DNA of 64,000 nt, taken from DASVLX01 sp036384655 (GTDB lineage: Bacteria > Actinomycetota > Actinomycetes > Mycobacteriales > Pseudonocardiaceae). The DNA lies in the NCBI GenBank assembly GCA_036384655.1, contig DASVLX010000245.1, forward strand, positions 10,308 to 74,307, given 5' to 3'. The position numbers were made by a program, and so were the translations under genes. The notes beneath the pieces are model-generated. The model was not told the origin of the DNA, searched no databases, and worked only from the letters and a program-made list of their open reading frames with translations. Positions 8,108 through 15,773 of the stretch are shown piece after piece; within the stretch, counting starts at the first letter, position 1; the number at the start of each line of letters is the position of its first letter.

Positions 8108-8761
8108 TTGTCCTTTCTGATCCGGGTTCAGCTCCCGGATGCCCCGGGCTCGCTCGGCGCGGTCGCTGCCGCACTGGGTGAGATCGGAGCCGACATCCTC
8201 AGCGTCGACGTTGTTGAGCGTGGCTCCGGCCTCGCCGTTGACGACCTCGTGGTCGAGTTGCCGTCCGGCCGGCTGCCGGACGTGCTGATCACCGCTATCG
8301 AGTCTATCGACGGGGTCGACGTCGACGCGGTCCGGCCGTATGCGGGAATCCTGGACACGCATCGTGAGCTGGAACTGGTCGAGGACGTCGCGGCCAGACC
8401 CAAGCAGGGCCTGGCGATCTTCACGGAGGGCGTGCCGCGGATCGTCCGGGCGGGCTGGGCGCTGACCCTGGCCGCGAACGGGCAGGGCGCGAAGGTGCTC
8501 GCGGCCAGCACGGCCGCGCCGGAGAGCCCGGTCTTCCCGGTGCCGTGGCTGCCCCTGCAACGGGCGACCATCCTGGACGCCGAGGACGAGTGGGTGCCGC
8601 AGACCTGGCGTCAGTTGGGCACCGAACTGGCCGCGACGCCGGTCGGCAAGCCGGACCGCGCGCTGTTGGTCGGCCGCCCGGGTGGCCCGATGTTCCGCGC
8701 GGCCGAGGTGGCCCGGCTGGCGCACCTGGCCGGCATCGTGTCCGTCGTCCTGGATGGCTGA
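8108..8761 (+). CDS. ACT-domain amino-acid-binding protein
   Basis: The product has 217 residues. Residues 1-75 form an ACT domain (FLIRVQLPDAPGSLGAVAAAL, then GADILSVDVVERG), the fold that binds amino acids to regulate enzymes. The C-terminal part (TLAANGQGAKVLAASTAAPE onward) is a conserved extension without known activity. The TTG at 8108 is taken because AGGAGG lies 8 bp upstream and the ACT strand begins at once; earlier in-frame starts lack a ribosome site. It is divergent from gatC, as I recall for Rv3013 in Mycobacterium. It overlaps the next gene by 8 bp. The ligand is unknown. Confidence 0.85.
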   Translation: MSFLIRVQLPDAPGSLGAVAAALGEIGADILSVDVVERGSGLAVDDLVVELPSGRLPDVLITAIESIDGVDVDAVRPYAGILDTHRELELVEDVAARPKQGLAIFTEGVPRIVRAGWALTLAANGQGAKVLAASTAAPESPVFPVPWLPLQRATILDAEDEWVPQTWRQLGTELAATPVGKPDRALLVGRPGGPMFRAAEVARLAHLAGIVSVVLDG

Positions 8762-9578
8762 CCTCCACGCGGACTGCGCGCGATGCTTCGCGCTGTGCTG
8801 CGTGGCACCGGGATTCTCGGCATCGGCTGATTTCGCGGCCGACAAGCCGGCCGGGCGGCCGTGTCCGAACCTGCTGCCGGATTTCCGCTGCGGCGTTCAC
8901 GATCAGCTGCGGCGGCGCGGATTTCCGGGCTGCGTGGTGTACGACTGCTTCGGCGCCGGTCAGCGGGTCGCGCAGGTGACCTTCGGTGGCCGTGACTGGC
9001 GGCGGGAACCGGACACGGCCGAGCGGATGTTCGCGGTGTTCGGCGTCATGCGCGCGCTGCACGAGTTGCTCTGGTACCTGCGGGAGGCGGTGGGGCTGCG
9101 GCCGAGCGAGGACCTGCACGGCGCCATGGTGGACACCGAGAAGCTGGCCAGCGGGGACGCCGACGACCTGCTGGCGGTGGACGTCGACGCGCACCGCCAG
9201 CGGGTCAACGCGCTGCTGTCCCGCACCAGCGAGCTGGTCCGTGCCGATGCTCTCGGTGATTCTCTCGGTGATTCTCTCGGTGATTCTCTCGGTGGCGGAC
9301 CCGGGCCCGTGCTGCGCGGCGCCGATCTGGTCGGCGCCGACCGGCGCGGTGCCAACCTGAGGGGCGCCAACATGCGCGGCGCGCTGCTGATCGGCGCGAA
9401 TCTCGGCGGTGCCGACCTGAGCCTCGCCGACCTGACCGGCGCGGATCTGCGGGGCGCCAACCTGGCCGGCGCGAACCTGGCCAGCGCCCTGTTCGTCACC
9501 CAGTCCCAACTCGACGCCGCCTCCGGCGACGCGCGCACCGCGATCCCGCCGTCGCTGCACCGCCCGGCGCACTGGTAG
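8754..9578 (+). CDS. Pentapeptide-repeat protein with Cys-rich N-terminal domain
   Basis: The protein has 274 residues. The first 65 residues hold a conserved cysteine set (CARCFALCC, then RPCPNLLPDFRCGVHD, GCVVYDCFG) that looks metal-binding, similar in style to YkgJ-type Cys clusters. A helical middle follows. From about residue 182, pentapeptide repeats A(D/N)LxG stack as a right-handed quadrilateral beta-helix (GADLVGADRRGANLRGANMR and on). Between them is a GDSLGDSLGDSLGG linker from a 12-bp tandem repeat. The ATG at 8754 overlaps the ACT stop, so the two are co-translated. Its function is unknown; some pentapeptide proteins mimic DNA and guard gyrase, but that cannot be claimed here. 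Confidence 0.85.
   Translation: MADLHADCARCFALCCVAPGFSASADFAADKPAGRPCPNLLPDFRCGVHDQLRRRGFPGCVVYDCFGAGQRVAQVTFGGRDWRREPDTAERMFAVFGVMRALHELLWYLREAVGLRPSEDLHGAMVDTEKLASGDADDLLAVDVDAHRQRVNALLSRTSELVRADALGDSLGDSLGDSLGGGPGPVLRGADLVGADRRGANLRGANMRGALLIGANLGGADLSLADLTGADLRGANLAGANLASALFVTQSQLDAASGDARTAIPPSLHRPAHW
9251..9294 (+). repeat. In-frame 12-bp tandem repeat
   Basis: TCTCGGTGATTC is present in three perfect copies (9251-9286) followed by a partial fourth. It encodes Gly-Asp-Ser-Leu units that join the helical and pentapeptide parts of the protein. Confidence 0.9.
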
Positions 9579-9675
9579 CGCGGCTGTCGGTGGCCGGCGC
9601 TACCGTCCCGGCGACCAATTCGTCGTCGATCTCAATGGTTGTGCGACTCATGCGGCAATGATGCCCGCACCCAGC

Positions 9676-10530
9676 TCAGGCGACGGCGTGGCGGAGGGCG
9701 TGTTCGGTGTCGGGGTCCAGGTCGCGGTCGAGGACCTTGCGGGCGGCCGCCTGGCACATCGCGGCAAGCTCGAAGCGGTCGGCGGCCTTGCCGGGCGCGA
9801 TCTCGGGGAGCACGTGCACCTCCATGACCAGGCCACGCAGCCGGGCGACCCGGCGCGCCGCGTCGAGGAAGGTCTCGTCGCCGACGAACGCCGGCCAGGT
9901 CGTGATGGTGCCCTCCGCGAGCCGGTAGCGGATCGCGACCGGCCGGACTGGCACACCGCCGTCGATGGCGGACTGGAACAGCGCCGGCCGGAACCGGCCG
10001 CCGGCCAGCCCACACCAGGTGGTGCCCTCCGGGCAGAAGTTGATCACAGCGCCCTCACGCAGCTCGTCGGCCATCTCGGCGACGGTGTCGGGCAGGGTGC
10101 GCAGGTGTTCACGGTCGATGTACACGGTGCCGGCGACGGTGGCCAGCCGGCCGACGATCGGCCACTGGCCGATCTCCTTCTTCGCCACCGACCGCATCGG
10201 CCGGACCGCGCTCATCCCGACGATGTCCAACCACGACACATGGTTGATGGCGATCAGCTGGCCACGACCGGACTCGACCAGTTTCTCGCCGCACACCTCG
10301 ATCCTGACGCCGAAGGCCGCCAGCATCATCCGGAACAGCACCCGGATCACCGCCAGGCGCGCCCGGCGCCCCAGCGCCATCGTGACCGGCGCGACCAGCA
10401 TGATGACCAGCACCATCAGGCCGGCGGCCACCAGCCGCCTGACACACACCGACTTGGGCACGGTGGGTGCGGGCGTGTGGAGACAACCCGGACCACAGGG
10501 CGAGGTCGGGAACCAGGCATGTGTGCTCAT
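9676..10530 (-). CDS. 1-acyl-sn-glycerol-3-phosphate acyltransferase-like (PlsC family)
   Basis: The 284-residue protein has the PlsC fold: His97-x4-Asp102 in NHVSWLD as the catalytic pair and FCPEGTTW as the second motif. A hydrophobic helix at about 31-52 anchors it to the membrane. The N-terminus has a CGPGC motif seen in actinobacterial relatives. The ATG at 10528-10530 overlaps the stop of the upstream acyltransferase as ATGA. The pair (GNAT acyltransferase plus PlsC) is the OlsB-OlsA layout of ornithine lipid synthesis, where this enzyme would O-acylate lyso-ornithine lipid. The substrate is inferred from that pairing only. Positional counterpart of Rv3026c from memory. Confidence 0.85.
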   Translation of the reverse strand: MSTHAWFPTSPCGPGCLHTPAPTVPKSVCVRRLVAAGLMVLVIMLVAPVTMALGRRARLAVIRVLFRMMLAAFGVRIEVCGEKLVESGRGQLIAINHVSWLDIVGMSAVRPMRSVAKKEIGQWPIVGRLATVAGTVYIDREHLRTLPDTVAEMADELREGAVINFCPEGTTWCGLAGGRFRPALFQSAIDGGVPVRPVAIRYRLAEGTITTWPAFVGDETFLDAARRVARLRGLVMEVHVLPEIAPGKAADRFELAAMCQAAARKVLDRDLDPDTEHALRHAVA

Positions 10531-11333
10531 CGGGCGCCCGCCTGTTTGCCGGCAGGCGTCTCGCCCAGGAAGAACCGCAAGTATCGCTGGTCCATCGCGT
10601 CCAGTGACAGCAGGATGAAGAAGTCCGCGACCCCGAAGTCGGCGTCCAGCGCGGGCGCCCCACAGATCCAGGCGCCCAGTCGCAGGTAGCCGCGCAGCAG
10701 CGGCGGAATGACCGGTCGGGCCGGGTGCGGCGCGGCCTCGTGGTCCCACGGCCGCAGCGGCCGAACCCGGAACTCCTCGGGCGAGAAGTGCTTGCGGGAC
10801 ACCACATCCCACACGCCGGCCGCCAGCTCTCCGCCGTCGTTGAGCGGCACCGACGCGCAGCCGGCCAGGTACTTGTGCCCGGACAGCAGCATGTAGCGGG
10901 CGATCCCCGCCCACACCACGCCGACCACGGCACCGCTGCGGTGGTCGGGGTGCACGCAGGACCTGCCGGTCTCCACCAGGGTGTCACGCAGCGGCTGCAG
11001 CGCACGCAGGTCGAATTCGGTGTCCGAGTAGAGCATGCCGGCGGCCTTGGCCCGGTCCGGTGGCAGCATTCGGTACGTGCCGACGATTTCGCCGGTCGCG
11101 TCATGCCGCACGACCAGGTGGTCACAGAACCGATCGAACTGGTCAATGTCGATACCCGGTTCGGAACTGTGCAACCGGGCGCCCATCTCCTCGGCGAAAA
11201 CCCGGTAGCGCAGCCGCTGGGCGGCGCGGACGTCGGTGGAATCCTTTGCCACCAACAGGGAGTAACCACCGTTTCCGGTGCTGGCCGCGTCGACTCCCCC
11301 GGGCGTGCTGGCCAGAAGCTGCGTAGACACCAT
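10527..11333 (-). CDS. GNAT-family N-acyltransferase, OlsB-like
   Basis: A protein of about 268 residues related to ornithine-acyl-ACP N-acyltransferases and hemolysin-like acetyltransferases. Characteristic segments are AQRLRYRVFAEEMGA near residue 40, CVHPDHRSGAVVGVVWAGIA (acyl-donor binding), and VIPPLLRGYLRLGAWICGAP. It would transfer a 3-hydroxyacyl chain to an amino acid, first step of ornithine lipids. The start is uncertain: ATG at 11331-11333 is used, with a GTG two codons earlier and one just inside; no ribosome site is convincing. It is followed by plsC with a 4-bp overlap. Confidence 0.8.
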   Translation of the reverse strand: MVSTQLLASTPGGVDAASTGNGGYSLLVAKDSTDVRAAQRLRYRVFAEEMGARLHSSEPGIDIDQFDRFCDHLVVRHDATGEIVGTYRMLPPDRAKAAGMLYSDTEFDLRALQPLRDTLVETGRSCVHPDHRSGAVVGVVWAGIARYMLLSGHKYLAGCASVPLNDGGELAAGVWDVVSRKHFSPEEFRVRPLRPWDHEAAPHPARPVIPPLLRGYLRLGAWICGAPALDADFGVADFFILLSLDAMDQRYLRFFLGETPAGKQAGAR

Positions 11334-11409
11334 AAGCACTGTGTACGACGCGGACGGCGACCGTCACGAGGGTAAACGAGTGTCGGCAGAATGGAGTCTG
11401 GGTTAATAA

Positions 11410-11457
11410 AATCGCCGGGGTGGTTTCCGATGCTGTACGGAAACCACCCCGGCGATT
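11410..11457 (-). terminator. Rho-independent terminator after etfA
   Basis: A perfect 19-bp stem (AATCGCCGGGGTGGTTTCC at 11410-11428 with 11439-11457) closes a 10-nt loop. Read on the minus strand the stem is followed by TTTATTAA, a U-rich tract. It separates etfBA from the acyltransferase operon. Confidence 0.92.
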
Positions 11458-11486
11458 ACTGGTAACCCTTTGTTCAGGCGGGTTAC

Positions 11487-12446
11487 TCAGCCCTTACGCT
11501 TCTCGACCTCGCTGGTCAGCTGCGGCGCCACCTGGAACAGGTCGCCCACGATGCCGAAGTCGGCGATCTCGAAGATCGGCGCCTCGGGATCCTTGTTCAC
11601 CGCGACGATGGTCTTCGAGGTCTGCATGCCGGCCCGGTGCTGGATGGCGCCGGAGATGCCCAGTGCGATGTACAGCTGCGGGGACACCGTCTTGCCGGTC
11701 TGGCCGACCTGGAACTGGTGTGGGTAGTAGCCGGAGTCGACGGCCGCGCGGGAGGCGCCGACCGCGGCACCCAGCGCGTCCGCGAGCTTCTCGACGACCG
11801 CGAAGTTCTCCGCCGAGCCAACGCCCCGGCCGCCGGAGACCACCACGCTGGCCTCGGTCAGCTCCGGGCGGTCGCCACCGACGATCGGCTCACGGCCGGT
11901 GACCTTGGTCGCCTTGGCCGCGTCCACCGCCGGCAGTTCCACGGCCACCACGTCGGCGGCACCCTCGGCCGGCACCGGCTCGATCGCGCCGCCGCGCACG
12001 GTGATCACCGGCACGCCATGCGACACCTTCGACTTCACCGTGAAGGCGCCACCGAACACCGACTGGGTGCCGACACCCTCGGCGTCGACGTCGATCACGT
12101 CGACCAGCAGGCCGGAGCCCAGCCGGACGGCCAGCCGGCCGGCGACCTCCTTGCCCTCGGCGGTACCGGCGATCAGCACGGCTGCCGGGTTGGCCTGGGC
12201 GGCGACGCTGGTCAGCGCGTCCACCTTCGGGGTGACGAAGTAACCGGCGGCGTCCTCGGACTCCGCCGCGTAGACCTTGGCCGCGCCATAACCGGCCAGC
12301 GCGTCCCGCACCTTGGCGGCGGTGCCGGGAACGGCGACCACCACGGCGACGGGCTCACCGAGCCGCCGCGCGGCGGTCAGCAGCTCGCCGGTGACCTTCT
12401 TGACCTCGCCGTCGACCTGCTCAACGAGGACCAGGACCTCAGACAT
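11487..12446 (-). CDS. etfA: Electron transfer flavoprotein alpha subunit
   Basis: EtfA carries the FAD of the EtfAB heterodimer, which takes electrons from acyl-CoA dehydrogenases and passes them to the respiratory chain. The product has 319 residues; the C-terminal FAD signature is intact: SGAIQHRAGMQTSKTIVAVN and KDPEAPIFEIADFGIVGD. GAGGAG lies about 9 bp before the ATG. It follows etfB after 22 bp in one operon and ends at the strong terminator 30 bp downstream. Confidence 0.97.
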   Translation of the reverse strand: MSEVLVLVEQVDGEVKKVTGELLTAARRLGEPVAVVVAVPGTAAKVRDALAGYGAAKVYAAESEDAAGYFVTPKVDALTSVAAQANPAAVLIAGTAEGKEVAGRLAVRLGSGLLVDVIDVDAEGVGTQSVFGGAFTVKSKVSHGVPVITVRGGAIEPVPAEGAADVVAVELPAVDAAKATKVTGREPIVGGDRPELTEASVVVSGGRGVGSAENFAVVEKLADALGAAVGASRAAVDSGYYPHQFQVGQTGKTVSPQLYIALGISGAIQHRAGMQTSKTIVAVNKDPEAPIFEIADFGIVGDLFQVAPQLTSEVEKRKG

Positions 12447-12468
12447 CTCGTTCTCTCCTCGTTGCTTC

Positions 12469-13254
12469 TCAGATCAGCTTCTGACCAACCAGGTACTCGG
12501 CGACCTTCACGCCACCGTCACCCGAGTCCTCGACCTTCTCACCGGCGGAGCGCGGCGGCTTCGGCGCGGCCTCCAACACGGTCGACCACGCGGCGGCCAG
12601 GCCCACCTCGCCGGCGTCGACACCGAGGTCGCTCACGCCGAGCTTCTTCACCGGCTTCTTCTTGGCCGCCATGATGCCCTTGAAGGACGGGTACCGGGGC
12701 TCGTTGATCTTCTCGGTCACACTCACCAGCGCGGGCAGGTGCGCCTCCAGCTGCACCCGGCCCTCGTCGGCGGTCTCCCGCTCGATCTTCACCACGCCGT
12801 CCGAGATCTCGACCTTGCGGGCGTATGTGAGCTCCGGCAGGCCCAACAGCTCGGCGACGATCGCCGGCACCGCGCCGGACACGCCGTCGGTGGACTCGTT
12901 ACCGGCGAGCACCAGGTCGACGCCGTCGATCGTGCCAATCGCCTTTGTCAGTACCTTCGCGGTCTGCAGGATGTCCGAACCGTGCAGCGCGTCGTCGACG
13001 ACGTGCACGGCGGCGTCCGCGCCCATGGACAGCGCCTTGCGGATGGCGTCGGTCGCGCGGTCCGGGCCGACGGACACGACGGTGACCTGGCCTCCCTCGC
13101 GCTCCTTGATCTGCAGGGCCTCTTCCACGGCGCGCTCGTTGATCTCATCCAGCACGGCATCCGCTGCATCGCGGTCCAACGTGTGGTCGCCGTCGGAGAG
13201 CTTGCGCTCGGAATAGGTGTCAGGCACCTGCTTGACCAGAACAACGATGTTCAT
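12469..13254 (-). CDS. etfB: Electron transfer flavoprotein beta subunit
   Basis: EtfB binds AMP structurally and offers the recognition loop for partner dehydrogenases. The 261-residue product starts MNIVVLVKQVPD and shows LVLAGNESTDGVSGAVPAIV and the NEPRYPSFKGIMAAKKKP signature. The ATG at 13252-13254 is the family start, with AGGAGG 13 bp upstream; upstream in-frame codons are rejected. It heads the etfBA operon. A perfect palindrome lies 132 bp upstream. The many acyl-CoA genes in the window give it obvious partners. Confidence 0.97.
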   Translation of the reverse strand: MNIVVLVKQVPDTYSERKLSDGDHTLDRDAADAVLDEINERAVEEALQIKEREGGQVTVVSVGPDRATDAIRKALSMGADAAVHVVDDALHGSDILQTAKVLTKAIGTIDGVDLVLAGNESTDGVSGAVPAIVAELLGLPELTYARKVEISDGVVKIERETADEGRVQLEAHLPALVSVTEKINEPRYPSFKGIMAAKKKPVKKLGVSDLGVDAGEVGLAAAWSTVLEAAPKPPRSAGEKVEDSGDGGVKVAEYLVGQKLI

Positions 13255-13385
13255 GGGTCTGGTTCGACCTCCTGAGAACTCGCACCGCCGGGCACCCAGC
13301 GGCACCTCATGCGGCGATCCATTTCGCCCGTTCGCCCGACCTTGCCACGTCACGTCCCTCAAGGCGAGGGGCCCGCGCCGCGCTG

Positions 13386-13399
13386 GTGGTATATACCAC
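13386..13399. promoter_or_regulatory. Perfect 14-bp palindrome upstream of etfBA
   Basis: GTGGTATATACCAC is a perfect palindrome in the divergent etfB/degV region. A second palindrome, TACCGGCCGGTA, follows at 13407-13418. These look like repressor sites; the regulator is unknown. Confidence 0.5.
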
Positions 13400-13537
13400 G
13401 CCATGTTACCGGCCGGTAGGAAACCGGCAAACAGACTCAGAGTGACCATACTCACGTGGGAATACCCACTCTGGGCCCGATGACCGATCTCCGACCCGAT
13501 GCCGGCTTTTGACACGATCGGGTTACTGTTGCTCATC

Positions 13538-14386
13538 ATGGCGGGTTACGTCGCAGTCGTGACCGACTCCACTGCGTGCATACCCCAGAGCGTTGCATCT
13601 CAATGGGGTATCTCGATCGTCCAACTGCAGGTGCGCATCGGCGACTACGTGGACGATGAGTCACGCGTGTCCGCCGAGACCCTGATTTCGGCAATGAACG
13701 GCGGGGAGGACGTGGCCACCGAGCCACCCGACCCCGCGGCCTTCTTCTGGACCTACCAGGACGCGATGGCCCGGGGCGCCCGCGCGGTGCTCTCGCTGCA
13801 CCTGTCAGGCCTGATGTCGAAGACCGTCGACAATGCTCGGGAGGCCGCCGAGGCCGTGTCCATCCCGGTGCACGTGATCGACACCGGAACCATCGCGATG
13901 AGCCTGGGCCGTGGCGTGCTCACGGCGGCGCGGGTCGCCGAGGCAGGCGCCGACATCCGGCAGATCCTGGCGGTGGCCACCCCGCGTTTAAGACGCGGCA
14001 CGGAGTTAATCCACGTGGAGACGCTGGACTATCTCCGTAAGGGCGGCCGGATCGGCGCGGCGAAGTACATGGTCGGACGCGCGCTCGGGGTGAAGCCCCT
14101 GCTCACCGTGCATCGCGGCCAGGTCTCCCCGTTGGAGACGTCGATCGGTTCGGAGCGGTCGATCCGCAAGCTGGTGGATCGTGCCGTCGAACAAGCCAGC
14201 AAGGGCGCGGTGGACGTGACCGTGCAGCATTTCGGCGAGGACGATCGCGTCGGCCCGGTGGTCGAGCAGTTGAGGGAACGCATTCCGCAGGCGCGCGAGA
14301 TCAGTACCGTCGACGTGACCGCGGTGATCGGCGTGCACCTCGGGCCCGGCGCGTTCGGGGTCAGCATCTCGCCGCTGGCTTCTTAG
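13538..14386 (+). CDS. DegV-family fatty-acid-binding protein
   Basis: DegV proteins bind a fatty acid; in Firmicutes FakB-type members present it to the kinase FakA, but actinobacterial roles are not settled. This 282-residue protein has the family N-terminus VAVVTDSTACIP, the LSLHLSGLMSKTVDNA block, HVIDTGTIAMSLG, the YLRKGGRIGAAKYMVG motif, and the end HLGPGAFG. The ATG at 13538 begins directly with the first strand. Two rare TTA leucine codons occur at 13988 and 14006. The shared 22-bp motif ends only 6 bp before the start, so the mRNA may be leaderless. Confidence 0.93.
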   Translation: MAGYVAVVTDSTACIPQSVASQWGISIVQLQVRIGDYVDDESRVSAETLISAMNGGEDVATEPPDPAAFFWTYQDAMARGARAVLSLHLSGLMSKTVDNAREAAEAVSIPVHVIDTGTIAMSLGRGVLTAARVAEAGADIRQILAVATPRLRRGTELIHVETLDYLRKGGRIGAAKYMVGRALGVKPLLTVHRGQVSPLETSIGSERSIRKLVDRAVEQASKGAVDVTVQHFGEDDRVGPVVEQLRERIPQAREISTVDVTAVIGVHLGPGAFGVSISPLAS

Positions 14387-14406
14387 CAGCGCCGGAACCT
14401 CTCACC

Positions 14407-15135
14407 GTGTCTGGGCGTCCTGAAGGTATGCCGGCCAGCTTCGTCAACGCGATGACGACCATCGAGGCAGCCCACCCGATCTGGATCATCGCGGGTGCCG
14501 GTGTGCTCGCGCTGCTGCTCGTCCTGTACCGGCCAACCTGGCGAATCGCCCGCACCGCCGTGACCATCGTGCACGAGGGCGGTCACGCGCTGGTCGCCGT
14601 GCTGGTCGGCCGGCGGCTGGACGGCATTCGCCTGCACTCGGACACGTCCGGTGTGGCGATCTCCCGGGGCCGGCCCACCGGACCGGGCGTGGTGGCCACG
14701 GCGGCGGCCGGTTATCCGATGCCCTCGCTGGTCGGCCTCGGTTGCGCCGCGCTGCTGGGCGCGGACATGGTCACCGGCATGCTGTGGGTCGGCGTGGCGC
14801 TGCTGGCCGCCACGCTGGTCATGGTCCGCAACTGGTACGGCGCGTTCGCGGTGCTGGTGACCGGGCTGCTGCTGGCCGGCGTCGCCTATCTCGCGCCCAC
14901 CGTCGTGCAGGCGGCGTTCGCCTATCTGATCGCCTGGTTCCTGCTACTCGGCGGGGTGCGGCCGGTCAGCGAGCTACAGGCCAGGCGAAGCCGGCACCAC
15001 TCACCGGACTCCGACGCCGACCAGTTGGGCCGGCTGACCGGCCTGCCCGGCGGCCTGTGGGTCGTGGTGTTCGGGCTGGTCAACGTGGCCTGTCTGGTGT
15101 TCGGCGGCGGCTGGTTGCTGCACCTGAGCGTCTAG
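14407..15135 (+). CDS. M50-type membrane metalloprotease
   Basis: The protein has 242 residues with five to seven hydrophobic segments. The zinc motif HEGGH (residues 56-60) lies at the end of the second segment, in VTIVHEGGHALVAVLVGRRL. A conserved PSLVGLG block follows in the next helix. It matches the M50B-like group common in actinomycetes, which would cut substrates in the membrane; the substrate is unknown. The start is uncertain: GTG 14407 or ATG 14428. It follows degV after 20 bp on the same strand. Confidence 0.85.
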   Translation: MSGRPEGMPASFVNAMTTIEAAHPIWIIAGAGVLALLLVLYRPTWRIARTAVTIVHEGGHALVAVLVGRRLDGIRLHSDTSGVAISRGRPTGPGVVATAAAGYPMPSLVGLGCAALLGADMVTGMLWVGVALLAATLVMVRNWYGAFAVLVTGLLLAGVAYLAPTVVQAAFAYLIAWFLLLGGVRPVSELQARRSRHHSPDSDADQLGRLTGLPGGLWVVVFGLVNVACLVFGGGWLLHLSV

Positions 15136-15142
15136 GCAGCCT

Positions 15143-15589
15143 TCACGCGCCGGTTCGGACGGGTTCCAGCACCACGACCGGGATCTCTCGGTCCGTCTTC
15201 TTCTGGTAGTCGTCGTAGGCCGGCCAGATCTCCGCCATCAGCTTCCACAGCCGGGGGCGTTCCTCGGCGCTGGCGGTGCGCGCCCGAGCGGCGAACGTGT
15301 CGTCCTTGACCTGCACGGTCACCTCGGGGTTCGCGGTCAGGTTGAGGTACCAGGCCGGGTGGGTCGGGGCGCCGCCGCGCGAGGCCACCACCACGTAGTT
15401 GTCGCCGTCCGGCTGGTAGATCAGCGCGGTCCGCCTCGGCACACCGGACTTCCGCCCGACGGTGGTCAGCAGCAGCGTGGTCGCGCCGCGCCAGGTGTAG
15501 CCGTCCTCGCCGCCGCTCTCCACGTACCGCTTGATGTGGTCGTGAACCCAACCAACCGGGCTGTCCTCGACCCGAGTGCTCTCCGACAC
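15143..15589 (-). CDS. Deazaflavin (F420)-dependent nitroreductase-family oxidoreductase
   Basis: A 148-residue split-barrel protein of the DUF385/Ddn family. The cofactor region is visible in LLLTTVGRKSGVPRRTALIY, then DNYVVVASRGGAPTHPAWYL and NLTANPEVTVQV. These enzymes use reduced F420 to reduce quinones or nitro compounds near the membrane. The GTG at 15587-15589 is chosen because AGGAGGAG lies about 7 bp upstream; a longer frame to 15628 lacks support. It converges with the M50 gene, only 7 bp apart. Confidence 0.88.
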   Translation of the reverse strand: MSESTRVEDSPVGWVHDHIKRYVESGGEDGYTWRGATTLLLTTVGRKSGVPRRTALIYQPDGDNYVVVASRGGAPTHPAWYLNLTANPEVTVQVKDDTFAARARTASAEERPRLWKLMAEIWPAYDDYQKKTDREIPVVVLEPVRTGA

Positions 15590-15773
15590 GATCAGCTCCT
15601 CCTGCTCTCGGTCCGCGTTGACCGGCAACGATCATTAAGTCTCTCCCGCTTCAACCCGGCCGGCGACCGCGTGATTCCGGTTGCGTTCGGAGCGCGACAA
15701 CTGTCCGGTATGTCGGGCGGTCCATTAACGTCCGTCCAGGAGGTGACCGACGATCGGAACCGAAACCTGCCCG

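Noticed and set aside
9251..9294. CRISPR-like array
   Set aside because: Repeats are 12 bp, contiguous without spacers and inside a coding frame.
9579..9675. Search for a terminator between the pentapeptide gene and plsC
   Set aside because: No stable hairpin was found in this short convergent gap.
13509..13514. TTGACA as a -35 box for degV
   Set aside because: No -10 element lies at the right distance (about 17 bp); the possible -10 (TACTGT) is only 9 bp away.
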